From NCBI RefSeq assembly GCF_000014185.1, contig NC_008148.1, positions 186,001 through 250,000 of the forward strand: a DNA stretch of 64,000 nucleotides. Direction: 5' to 3'. Within the stretch, counting starts at the first letter, position 1. Each line of letters starts with the position of its first letter. This document shows, one piece after another, positions 23,946 through 31,456 of the stretch. The position numbers were made by a program, and so were the translations under genes. The DNA comes from Rubrobacter xylanophilus DSM 9941. Lineage in GTDB: Bacteria; Actinomycetota; Rubrobacteria; Rubrobacterales; Rubrobacteraceae. The notes beneath the pieces are model-generated. The model had not been told where the DNA came from, ran no database searches, and saw only the letters and a list, made by a program, of their open reading frames with translations.

Positions 23946-25313
23946 GTGGAGGCGGGAAGGATGAGCCTGGAGGAGGCCGTGGGCCGGGCTGGCGGGCCGG
24001 TGGAGCTTCTGCGGAACGCCCGGGCGGCGCCCTACACCTTTCCGGTGACGCCGGAGTTCAGCAACTGGCGGGACGAGCAGCGGGCTTGGAGGGAGAGCTG
24101 CGCCCTGCTCGACCAGTCCCACCACATGACCGACCTCTACGTGGAGGGGCCCGACGCCCTGAGGCTGCTCTCGGAGCTTGGCGTAAACAGCTTCGAGGGC
24201 TTTGCCAAGGACAAGGCCAAGCAGTTTGTGGCCTGCAACCCCCGAGGCTACGTGATAGGGGACGTCATCCTCTACTACCTGGAGGAGAACCGGCTGGACC
24301 TCGTGGGGCATCCCATGGTCCTCGACTGGGTGCAGTACCACGCGGAGACCGGCGGGTACGGGGTTTCTCTGGAGCGGGACGAGAACTCTGCGGTTCGGAG
24401 GGGGGCTCCGCCGAAGGTGTACCGCTACCAGGTGCAGGGGCCTGAGGCTGCGGCGCTCATGCGGGAGGTGGTTGAGGGGGAGCTTCCCGAGGTGAGGTTC
24501 TTCAACACGGCAGACGTGCGCATAGGGGGCTGCAGGGTGCGGGCGCTGCGGCACGGGATGGCGGGCAGGCCGGGCTATGAGCTCTCTGGGCCCTGGGAGG
24601 AGAGGGAGCGGGTGATAGGCGCGATCCTTGAGGCCGGCGAGAACCACGGCCTCAGGCGGGCCGGCTCCCTCGCCTACTCCGCCGCGAACCTGGAGTCCGG
24701 CTGGCTTCCCGCTCCCCTCCCCGCCATCTACACCGGGGAGGAGATGAAGCCCTACAGGCAGTGGCTTCCGGCCCGGAGGGCGGGTTCGCTCGGCGGCAGC
24801 TTCTATTCGGAGAGGATAGAGGACTACTACTTCACCCCCTACGAACTGGGTTACGGGCACATGGTGAAGTTCGACCACGACTTCGTGGGCAGGGAGGCGC
24901 TGGAGGAGATGGCGGATGCTCCGCAGCGCAGGAAGGTGACGCTGGTGTGGGAGGGGGAGGATGTGGCCGGCGTCTTTGGGAGCCTCTTCGAGAGGGAGGG
25001 GCTTCCCGCAAAGTACATAGACCTCCCCAAGTCCAGGTACGCCCTCTTCCACTACGACCGGGTGGAGAAGGACGGCCGGGTCGTGGGGGTCTCCACCGAC
25101 TGCGGCTACAGCTACAACGAGCGGGCGATGCTGTCGCTTGCGGTGGTGGAGGAGGAGTTCTGCGAGCCTGGGACGGAGGTTGTGCTGTTGTGGGGCGAGG
25201 AGCCCAACAGCGCCAAGCCGCAGGTGGAGGAGCACCGGCAGGTGGAGATAAGGGCGCGGGTGCAGCCCGCCCCGCTGGTCGAGTTCGCCCGCACCGCCTA
25301 CCGGGCGGGGTGA
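23946..25313 (+). CDS. GcvT/LigM-like tetrahydrofolate-dependent O-demethylase, paralogue B
   Basis: 455 residues from GTG 23946 (GAGAGGAGG, 8-base spacing; ATG 23961 is the alternative). Same folate-binding GcvT fold as paralogue A. Most of the protein is identical, but the N-terminus, a patch around residues 120-145 (MVLDWVQYHAETGGYGVSLE versus AVLNWVRYRAEIGGHDVAFE), a 3-residue shorter loop near 278, GHMV versus GRFV, and a patch near 360-385 differ. These patches probably set the substrate, for example syringate versus vanillate or 3-O-methylgallate (inference). Followed by a SnoaL/NTF2-like gene, unlike paralogue A. Confidence 0.8.
   Translation: MEAGRMSLEEAVGRAGGPVELLRNARAAPYTFPVTPEFSNWRDEQRAWRESCALLDQSHHMTDLYVEGPDALRLLSELGVNSFEGFAKDKAKQFVACNPRGYVIGDVILYYLEENRLDLVGHPMVLDWVQYHAETGGYGVSLERDENSAVRRGAPPKVYRYQVQGPEAAALMREVVEGELPEVRFFNTADVRIGGCRVRALRHGMAGRPGYELSGPWEERERVIGAILEAGENHGLRRAGSLAYSAANLESGWLPAPLPAIYTGEEMKPYRQWLPARRAGSLGGSFYSERIEDYYFTPYELGYGHMVKFDHDFVGREALEEMADAPQRRKVTLVWEGEDVAGVFGSLFEREGLPAKYIDLPKSRYALFHYDRVEKDGRVVGVSTDCGYSYNERAMLSLAVVEEEFCEPGTEVVLLWGEEPNSAKPQVEEHRQVEIRARVQPAPLVEFARTAYRAG
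24050..25299 (+). repeat. Long near-identical duplicated segment, copy B
   Basis: Partner of 7811-9069. Identical blocks approximately 24050-24309, 24378-24766, 24865-25027 and 25099-25299; divergent patches between them. Copy B lacks 9 bases relative to A near 24775. Confidence 0.85.
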
Positions 25314-25341
25314 AGGGTCTTTCGGGGAGGAGGTCTTTGCC

Positions 25342-25923
25342 ATGAACAGGTTCGAGGAGCAGATCTACCGCTGCATGGAGCCCGTCGCGGAGCTTCTCGA
25401 GGTCACCCGGGACCCCCATCACCGGGCGATCCTCGAGAACTACCGGCTCCACGTGCACCTCGAGGGGTCGGGGCAGTACGAGAGGATAGTGGCCCCGGAC
25501 ATGATGGTCGAGGATCCGGTCTACCGGATCAACTGGGGAGAGCCGACGGTGATCAGGGGCCGGGAGGGGGTGCTGGACTTCTACCGCAGCGCCGGCAGGT
25601 ACGTCATGTGGAACTCGGAGGACAGGATCGCGGTGGCCGACTGGGGCCTGTGCGACGAGCTGACCTTCAACTTTCTGGTCACCGGCGAGATCCTGGGGGA
25701 GTTCGGCGTGGAGGTGGATGACAAGGAGGCCTACTACCACTTCAAGACCCGCCAGGCCTTCGTCTGGCCGTACGACGAGCGGGCCCGGCTCATCGGCGAG
25801 CACCTCTACGTGGACGAGACCAGCGCGGTCGTCACCAGGGTGGACGAGAGCGAGGTGATCACGCCCGAGAGAGCGGCGGAGATCCACGGGGAGCTCCTGG
25901 AGCGCCTGGAGGGCGGGAGGTAG
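25342..25923 (+). CDS. SnoaL/NTF2-like cone-fold protein
   Basis: 193 residues, ATG with GGAGGAGGTC upstream, 28 bases after paralogue B, so co-transcribed. Pattern of a SnoaL-like domain: HRAILENYRLHVHLEG, then VIRGREGVLDFYRSAG and paired hydrophobic strands with aromatic residues and His/Tyr/Asp in the presumed pocket. Such proteins are small hydrolases, isomerases or ligand binders. Its partnership with an O-demethylase hints at handling the demethylated aromatic or its transport form, but no function can be assigned. Confidence 0.75.
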   Translation: MNRFEEQIYRCMEPVAELLEVTRDPHHRAILENYRLHVHLEGSGQYERIVAPDMMVEDPVYRINWGEPTVIRGREGVLDFYRSAGRYVMWNSEDRIAVADWGLCDELTFNFLVTGEILGEFGVEVDDKEAYYHFKTRQAFVWPYDERARLIGEHLYVDETSAVVTRVDESEVITPERAAEIHGELLERLEGGR

Positions 25924-25932
25924 TCGGGGGCG

Positions 25933-25959
25933 CCGGCGCTCTCTCTAGGAGAGCGCCGG
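25933..25959. terminator. Bidirectional terminator between convergent genes
   Basis: Perfect 11-bp inverted repeat CCGGCGCTCTC / GAGAGCGCCGG with 5-base loop, 10 bases after the SnoaL-like gene and overlapping the stop codon of the convergent oxidoreductase. Confidence 0.65.
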
Positions 25960-26910
25960 GATCACCTCCTCCGCGAACCGCTCGAGCTGGGTGTGGTCGT
26001 AGGCCACCCGCGGGAGGTACACGATAAAGTACTCCACGCCGGCCTCCGCCCGCTCCTCGAGCAGCGAGACGATCTGCCTCGGGGTCCCGACCCTGAACTG
26101 CTCGGCGTACTCCTCGTAGCTGCGCCCGCCGCGGGCCCGCCGGGTGGCCTTCTCCGGGTCCTCGCCCTCCTCCAGGAGGTGTACGTTCACGGAGGTGGAG
26201 CGGGTGATCTCCTCGTAGTCCCTGCCCACCTCCTCGCAGTGGCGCCTGAGCACCCCGAACTTGTGCCGCAGGGTGTCGGGGTCGCCGAAGACGTTGCAGG
26301 CGTCGCCCCAGCGGGCGACGAGCCGCAGGGTTACCCTCTCGCCGCCGCCCCCGATCCAGAACGGCGGGTGCGGCTTCTGCAGGCCCTTGGGCTCGTTTAT
26401 GGGCCGGTCTATCCGGTAGTGCTCCCCCTCGAAGACCGCGCCGTCCTCGGTCCACATCCGGTGGACTATCTCGCAGGCCTCCCGGAACATGCGCATCCTC
26501 ACCGGCACGTCGGGGAAGCCGTAGCCGTAGGCCCGCCACTCGTGCTCGTACCAGCCCGCCCCGAGCCCGAACAGGAGCCGCCCGTGGCTCATCACGTCCA
26601 CCGTTGAGGCCATCTTGGCCAGCAGCGCGGGGTTGCGGTAGCCGTTGCAGGTGACCATCTGCCCCACCTTCACCCGCCGGGTGTCGCGCGCCAGGCCCGC
26701 GGTTATCGTCCAGCACTCGAAGGTGGTGTTCCTGGTGGGCTCCGGGACGGTGTGGAAGTGGTCGTAGACCCATATGGAGTCGTAGCCGTCCAGCTCGTCG
26801 GCCCGCCGGGCCACCCGGGTCATCGCCTCGTACTGCTCGGCGGGATCCTCTATCTCGGTGAGGTCCATCCGCCACCCCTGGGGCACGAAGACGCCGAATT
26901 TCACAGCCAC
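25945..26910 (-). CDS. LLM-class F420-dependent-type oxidoreductase
   Basis: 321 residues from GTG 26910 (GGAGGGAGGG upstream). Luciferase-like TIM barrel: KFGVFVPQGW at the start, YDSIWVYDHFHTVP, GRLLFGLGAGWYEHEW, KPHPPFWIGGGGE and the C-terminal VEYFIVYLP. These match LLM enzymes that use F420 (or FMN) to transfer hydride. Substrate unknown; family members of this length act on diverse secondary metabolites. Transcribed with nothing else obvious; the cobalamin adenosyltransferase lies upstream on the same strand 70 bases away. Confidence 0.82.
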   Translation of the reverse strand: MAVKFGVFVPQGWRMDLTEIEDPAEQYEAMTRVARRADELDGYDSIWVYDHFHTVPEPTRNTTFECWTITAGLARDTRRVKVGQMVTCNGYRNPALLAKMASTVDVMSHGRLLFGLGAGWYEHEWRAYGYGFPDVPVRMRMFREACEIVHRMWTEDGAVFEGEHYRIDRPINEPKGLQKPHPPFWIGGGGERVTLRLVARWGDACNVFGDPDTLRHKFGVLRRHCEEVGRDYEEITRSTSVNVHLLEEGEDPEKATRRARGGRSYEEYAEQFRVGTPRQIVSLLEERAEAGVEYFIVYLPRVAYDHTQLERFAEEVIPALS

Positions 26911-26980
26911 GCTCGCGGACCCTCCTCCCTCGCTCCTCTCCGACAGGTGGGTATCTTACACCCCCCGCCGCGCAGCGGGT

Positions 26981-27508
26981 CTAGCCCCTGGAGGGGGTGC
27001 TCCTCCCGTCGGCGGCCCGGGCGAGGATGTACAGCAGGTCCGAGAGCCGGTTGACGGCGCGCACCGCCTGCGGGTGGGCCTCCACGTAGCCCGCGGCGAC
27101 CAGGGCGCGCTCGGCGCGCCGCACCACCGAGCGGGCGACGTCCAGCAGGGCCCCCAGCCGGCTCTCCCCGGGGACGACGAACTCCCTGGGGAGCTCCGTC
27201 CGGGAGCGCCACTCCTCGAGCCGCTCCTCGACGCGCCGCAGGTCGTCCTCCCCGACGGTGTTTGGCTCCTTGGGCATCGCGACATCCCCCATGATCCTGT
27301 ACAGCAGGCGCTGGGTGTCGAGGATCACGTCCCCCAGTTCCCCCTCCCCGGCCTCCGCGCGGGCCAGGCCGAGGAAGGAGCTCGCCTCGTCCACCTCCCC
27401 CAGCACCGCGATGCGCAAATCGTCCTTGCGCAGCCTCCCCGAGCCGAGCAGGGTCGTGGTGCCGTCGTCGCCGCGGCGGGTGGAGACCGGTGGTTTGCTC
27501 TCTGCCAT
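26981..27508 (-). CDS. Cob(I)yrinic acid a,c-diamide adenosyltransferase (PduO-type ATR)
   Basis: 175 residues from ATG 27508 with AAGGAGAG upstream. The N-terminal ATP-binding segment RGDDGTTTLLGSGRLRKDD, the helical-bundle motif VRRAERALV and VNRLSDLLY are the conserved blocks of PduO-type enzymes that attach the adenosyl group to cob(I)alamin. It provides coenzyme B12 for mutases or dehydratases elsewhere in the genome, none of which are in the window. Confidence 0.92.
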   Translation of the reverse strand: MAESKPPVSTRRGDDGTTTLLGSGRLRKDDLRIAVLGEVDEASSFLGLARAEAGEGELGDVILDTQRLLYRIMGDVAMPKEPNTVGEDDLRRVEERLEEWRSRTELPREFVVPGESRLGALLDVARSVVRRAERALVAAGYVEAHPQAVRAVNRLSDLLYILARAADGRSTPSRG

Positions 27509-27533
27509 ATCTCTCCTTTTCCGGGAAGGGTCC

Positions 27534-27555
27534 GCGGCGGTCAACTTACCGCCGC
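27534..27555. promoter_or_regulatory. Inverted repeat in the divergent adenosyltransferase/binding-protein region
   Basis: GCGGCGGT-CAACTT-ACCGCCGC, 8-bp arms with a 6-base spacer, 26 bases upstream of the adenosyltransferase ATG and about 95 before the binding-protein start. It could be an operator or a hairpin; I see no known riboswitch. Confidence 0.35.
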
Positions 27556-27650
27556 CGGGCGGGCCGCGCAAGCCGCGTGGCGCGGGGCGGCGCGGGTCTG
27601 TAACATGCCCCTGGGGCGTGTTGCGGCGGAGAGAGGAGGGAGGTTCCCTG

Positions 27651-28961
27651 GTGCGCGGGAGAGCGCTCTTCAGCAGGCGGGAGTTCCTCAGGCTCGGCGG
27701 GGCCGGGGTGGCCGGGGCGGCGCTGCTCGGGGTCGCGGGCTGCGGCGGCGGGGGAGAGCAGGGGGGGCCGGTGCAGCTGGTCTTCTCCCACGGGCCCGAG
27801 CAGTCCGGCGTCCTCAGAGAGCAGCTGGACGCCTTCAACCGGCGGCACGAGGGCGAGATCCGGGTCGAGTGGCGGGAGATGCCGGCCCAGACCGAGCAGT
27901 ACTTCGACCGCCTCAGAACCCAGTTCCAGGCCGGCGGGGGGGATATCGACACCATAAGCGGCGACGTGATCTGGCCGGCCCAGTTCGCGGCGAACGGCTG
28001 GATCGTGGACCTCTCCGACCGCTTCCCCGAGTCCGAGAGAGAGAAGTTCCTCGACGGCCCCATAAACTCCAACGTCTACGAAGGGGCGATCTACGGGGTC
28101 CCCTGGTTCACCGATGCGGGCATGCTCTACTACCGCAAAGACCTCCTGCAGAAGAGCGGGTACTCGGAGCCGCCCAGAACCTGGGACGAGCTCAAGGAGA
28201 TGGCACTGCGCGTCAAGCAGGACTCCGGGACCAAGTTCGGTTTCGTCTTCCAGGGGGCGAACTACGAGGGCGGGGTGGTGAACGGTCTCGAGTACATCTG
28301 GACGCACGGGGGGGATGTGCTGGACCCGGAGGACCCCACGAAGGTCATCATAGACAGCCCCGAGTCGGTGGCGGGGCTGAAGACCGAGCGGAGCATGGTG
28401 GAGGAAGGGGTGGCGCCAGAGGCGGTGGTCAACTACGCCGAGATGGAGTCGCACACCGCCTTTCTGAACGGGGATGCCGTCTTCATGCGCAACTGGCCCT
28501 ACGTGTTCGGGCTCTTCGGGCAGTTCCCGGTGAAGCCGGAGCAGGTGGACGTGGCCCCGCTGCCGGTGGACCGGGAGGGGCGGCAGTCCACGAGCAGCCT
28601 CGGCGGCTGGAACCTGTTCATCAACGCCGCCTCGGAGGACGAGGCGGACGCCGCCTGGACCCTCATAGAGTACCTCGCCGCCCCCGAGCAGCAGAAGCAG
28701 CGGGCGCTGGAGGGAGGGTACCTTCCCACGCTGGAGGAGCTCTACGAGGACCAGGAGATCCTGGACAAGGTGCCGGTCATAGCGCTCGGCAAGGAGGCCA
28801 TCAGGAACACCCGCCCGCGCCCGGTCTCGCCGTACTACTCGGACATGTCGCTCAGGATGGCCGAGCAGTTCAACGCCTCCCTCAAGGGCGAGGTCTCCCC
28901 CGAGGAGGCCGTCGGCACCCTGCGGGAGGAGCTGCAGAACATCGTGGAGCAGGGCAGCTAG
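27651..28961 (+). CDS. Tat-exported extracellular solute-binding lipoprotein, sugar type (family 1), orphan
   Basis: 436 residues from GTG 27651 (GAGGAGGGAGG upstream). SRREFLRLGGAG twin-arginine signal and lipobox GVAGC with Cys near 31. The mature part follows the family 1 (MalE-like) pattern: LVFSHGPEQSGVLREQLDAF, YLAAPEQQKQ, LKGEVSPEEAV and ALGKEAIRNTRPRPVSPYYSD, typical of sugar or polyol binders. No permease or ATPase genes adjoin, so it must share them with another locus. Confidence 0.87.
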   Translation: MRGRALFSRREFLRLGGAGVAGAALLGVAGCGGGGEQGGPVQLVFSHGPEQSGVLREQLDAFNRRHEGEIRVEWREMPAQTEQYFDRLRTQFQAGGGDIDTISGDVIWPAQFAANGWIVDLSDRFPESEREKFLDGPINSNVYEGAIYGVPWFTDAGMLYYRKDLLQKSGYSEPPRTWDELKEMALRVKQDSGTKFGFVFQGANYEGGVVNGLEYIWTHGGDVLDPEDPTKVIIDSPESVAGLKTERSMVEEGVAPEAVVNYAEMESHTAFLNGDAVFMRNWPYVFGLFGQFPVKPEQVDVAPLPVDREGRQSTSSLGGWNLFINAASEDEADAAWTLIEYLAAPEQQKQRALEGGYLPTLEELYEDQEILDKVPVIALGKEAIRNTRPRPVSPYYSDMSLRMAEQFNASLKGEVSPEEAVGTLREELQNIVEQGS

Positions 28962-28989
28962 GGGAACCATCACCGGCCCGGGCGCCGTA

Positions 28990-28995
28990 TAGAAT
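28990..28995 (+). promoter_or_regulatory. TAGAAT -10 box for a leaderless acetyltransferase mRNA
   Basis: TAGAAT ends 10 bases before the ATG at 29006, so transcription should start about 4 bases before the codon. No ribosome site precedes the ATG. Confidence 0.5.
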
Positions 28996-29005
28996 AGCGG
29001 CGCTC

Positions 29006-29704
29006 ATGGCCGGGAAGACCACATCCCCACCAGAGGTCCGCCCGCTCGTGGCCGGCGAGCTGCGGGTGGCCGCCGGGCTGCACGGGCGCGGGCTGCCCCA
29101 CGAGTTCCTCTCCCGCCTGGGGCGGCGGTTTCTGGAGCGCTACTACCGGGCCTTCGCGGAGAGTCCCCACGCCGCGGCCCTGGCCGCGGCGGACCCCGGC
29201 TCCGGGCGGGTCTGCGGCGTCCTGATCGGGGCGTTCGACGTGCGGGCCCACTACGCCTTCGTGATCCGCCGCCACGGGGCGGCGCTGGCCGCCGCGGTGG
29301 CGTTTGCGGCCCTGCGCGACCCGCGCCTGCTCTACCTGCTCGTCCGCACCCGGCTGGTCAGGTACCTCCGGGGCGTCCTGCGCTCTCTGGCGTACGGCAG
29401 GGCGCCGCTCCCGGGGGAGCGGGAGGCCCGGCGGGTGGGGCTTCTGGCGAGCGTGGTGGTGGAGGAGGGCTTCCGGGGAGCCGGGCTGGGCCGGGCGCTC
29501 GTAGCGGAATTCGAGCGCCGGGCGTGGGAGCGGGGGGTGGAGGGCCTTGAGCTGGTGACCCTCCCCGACGGCCGCGGGGCGGGTCCCTTCTACGAGAGGC
29601 TCGGCTGGGAGCCCGCCGGGGAGCGCGTCAGCCGCAGCGGCGAGCGCTACGCCCTCTACGTCCGGTGGCCGGGAGGGGGGCCGCGGCGGCGGGCCGTGGG
29701 TTAG
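29006..29704 (+). CDS. GNAT-family N-acetyltransferase
   Basis: 232 residues. The acetyl-CoA-binding segment VVVEEGFRGAGLGRALVAEF (about residues 150-170) and GAGPFYERLGWEP near the end are standard GNAT motifs A and B. A middle insertion with hydrophobic and Arg-rich residues (about 80-130) is longer than in typical family members. Apparently leaderless: TAGAAT lies 10 bases before the ATG. Substrate unknown. It runs directly into the promoter of the AAA ATPase gene. Confidence 0.82.
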   Translation: MAGKTTSPPEVRPLVAGELRVAAGLHGRGLPHEFLSRLGRRFLERYYRAFAESPHAAALAAADPGSGRVCGVLIGAFDVRAHYAFVIRRHGAALAAAVAFAALRDPRLLYLLVRTRLVRYLRGVLRSLAYGRAPLPGEREARRVGLLASVVVEEGFRGAGLGRALVAEFERRAWERGVEGLELVTLPDGRGAGPFYERLGWEPAGERVSRSGERYALYVRWPGGGPRRRAVG

Positions 29705-29707
29705 AAT
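29702..29707 (+). promoter_or_regulatory. TAGAAT -10 box overlapping the upstream stop codon
   Basis: The TAG stop of the acetyltransferase forms the first half of TAGAAT. The AAA ATPase ATG at 29719 follows 11 bases later, implying a leader of about 5 bases and no ribosome site. Confidence 0.5.
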
Positions 29708-29718
29708 CTCTTCCGGCG

Positions 29719-31260
29719 ATGGAGCTTCAGGTGAGATTCCCCCTCGGGGCGAGCGGTCCTCTGGGCTGCGCCTCGGAGATCGCGGCCCGCCACCCGTCCT
29801 ACCGGGTGGAGGGGGGCGGGGACGGCGCCCGGGTCTCGGTTCGCCTCGAGCTCCCCGGCGACTGGAGGCTCCTCGACGACTTCTCCACCCTGCTGCGCGG
29901 GGAGGAGGTCTCCTACGCGGCCGACGGGACCCCCGTGCCGGGGGAGGAGCTCCTCAGGGGGCTGCGGTGCTTTCTCCGGAAGCAGCGCTCCGGGAAGACC
30001 GCCCGGGAGTGGTGCACCCCGGCCTCGCTCGGGGACCGGCAGCTGTTTCCCTGCCGCCAGATCCGCGTCTACGACAACGACCACCTCACCCCCAACTCCT
30101 GGTACGCCTTCGGCTCGGTGGGCGGGGACGGCGCGTTCCGGGTGGACAAGGAGGCGCTCACCGAGCGGGTGCTCGAGGACCTGGGGCCCTGCGTCCGGTG
30201 CCCGCTGCTGGACCTGGAGGCGGTGGCCGAGACGGTGGCGGCGCTGCCGGACAGGATAGACCCCGCCCGCGAGGCGGGCTGGCGCTACCGCGAGGGGGGC
30301 GGGGGTTGGAAGGTGACCAAGGCGGGCGCTGCAGGGCCCTCCCCGGAGGAGGCGGCCGCGGAGGAGAGCCGGCGGGAGGGCCTCCTGGAGCGCCTGGCGC
30401 GCAGCGTGCGCGGAGGGGGGGTGCCCGTGGTGGGAGGCCCGGTGGGCAGCCGCAACGTCCCCGACACCGGCTACGGGGACGTCGGCGGGATGGACGAGAC
30501 CATAGCCCTCGTGCGGGAGGCGGTGGAGCTGCCCATAACCCACCCGGAGATCTTCCAGCGGCTGGGCATAAGGCCCCATAAGGGCATCCTCTTCCACGGG
30601 CCGCCCGGGACCGGCAAGACGCTCCTGGCCCGCGCCGTGGCCCGCGAGAGCGGGGCGCACTTCATCGCGGTCTCGGGGCCGGAGATCCTCAACAAGTACT
30701 GGGGCCAGAGCGAGGCGCGGCTGCGGGGCATCTTCGCCGAGGCGCGCGCGAAGGCCCCCTCGATCATCCTGTTCGACGAGATAGACTCCTTCGCCTCCGC
30801 CCGCGACGCGATGAGCGAGAGCTTCGAGGCGACCCTGGTCTCGCAGCTGCTCTCGCTCATGGACGGCCTGAACAGCCTGGGGCGGGTGTGCGTGATCGCC
30901 ACGACGAACCGCCCCGAGGCGCTGGACCCGGCCCTGCGGCGGCCGGGGCGCTTCGACCACGAGATAGAGATCGGGCTCCCCGACGCCGGGGCCCGCCTGC
31001 ACATCCTGCAGATCCACACCCGCAGGATGCCCACGGACCCCGACCTGGACCTGGAGCAGATCGCACGCCTGACCGGCGGCTACTCGGGCGCCGACCTCGA
31101 GGCCCTCTGCCGCGAGGCCGCATTGGCGTGCATGCGCCGCACCCTGAACCTGCGCGACTTCGAGCGGCGCATCACCCCGCGCCAGCTCGCCGCGCTCTCG
31201 GTGACCACCTACGACTTCCGCACCGCCATGAAGCGCGTGGGCGCCTCCATCCGGCGCTAG
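29719..31260 (+). CDS. AAA+ ATPase (CDC48/FtsH-like single domain) with cysteine-rich N-terminal region
   Basis: 513 residues. The C-terminal half is a classical AAA module: DVGGMDETI entry, Walker A GPPGTGKT near 293-300, Walker B IILFDEID near 348-355, second region of homology with arginine fingers in NRPEALDPALRRPGRFD near 395-411, and the GGYSGADLEALCREAA lid. The first 230 residues are not recognised: they contain cysteines near 17, 84, 99, 112 and a CVRC pair near 158-161, consistent with a metal site, plus an RQIRVYDNDHLTPNSWY stretch. It resembles a substrate-recognition domain in front of an unfoldase. No protease is adjacent. Leaderless start at ATG 29719. Confidence 0.85.
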   Translation: MELQVRFPLGASGPLGCASEIAARHPSYRVEGGGDGARVSVRLELPGDWRLLDDFSTLLRGEEVSYAADGTPVPGEELLRGLRCFLRKQRSGKTAREWCTPASLGDRQLFPCRQIRVYDNDHLTPNSWYAFGSVGGDGAFRVDKEALTERVLEDLGPCVRCPLLDLEAVAETVAALPDRIDPAREAGWRYREGGGGWKVTKAGAAGPSPEEAAAEESRREGLLERLARSVRGGGVPVVGGPVGSRNVPDTGYGDVGGMDETIALVREAVELPITHPEIFQRLGIRPHKGILFHGPPGTGKTLLARAVARESGAHFIAVSGPEILNKYWGQSEARLRGIFAEARAKAPSIILFDEIDSFASARDAMSESFEATLVSQLLSLMDGLNSLGRVCVIATTNRPEALDPALRRPGRFDHEIEIGLPDAGARLHILQIHTRRMPTDPDLDLEQIARLTGGYSGADLEALCREAALACMRRTLNLRDFERRITPRQLAALSVTTYDFRTAMKRVGASIRR

Positions 31261-31400
31261 GTTCCCGCCCTCCGGCGCAGCCCGGCGAGGATGAGCCCGT
31301 CGACCCCCGCTCCTCCCCGACCACGCCTCGACCCTCCGGTCGCCCGACGCCCCGCGGTAGCACGGGCGGGGCGAGCGGGCCATCGGGAGGCGGCCTCCCC

Positions 31401-31428
31401 TTGGCGCGTTCGGGCGCCGCGCTAGAAT
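31401..31428 (+). promoter_or_regulatory. Promoter of the Eis-like acetyltransferase
   Basis: TTGGCG (31401-31406), 16-base spacer, TAGAAT (31423-31428), then GAGAGGAGG and TTG start at 31457. The preceding 140 bases after the AAA gene hold an imperfect CGCCCCG/CGGGGCG hairpin near 31350-31376 (possible terminator) and otherwise nothing recognised. Confidence 0.55.
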
Positions 31429-31456
31429 CCTTGTCGGCGAGTCGAGAGGAGGCCTG

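Noticed and set aside
31261-31400. Possible small gene in the gap after the AAA ATPase
   Set aside because: Frames there are short, lack ribosome sites and show only low-complexity Pro/Arg text; the gap seems to hold a weak hairpin and the next promoter.
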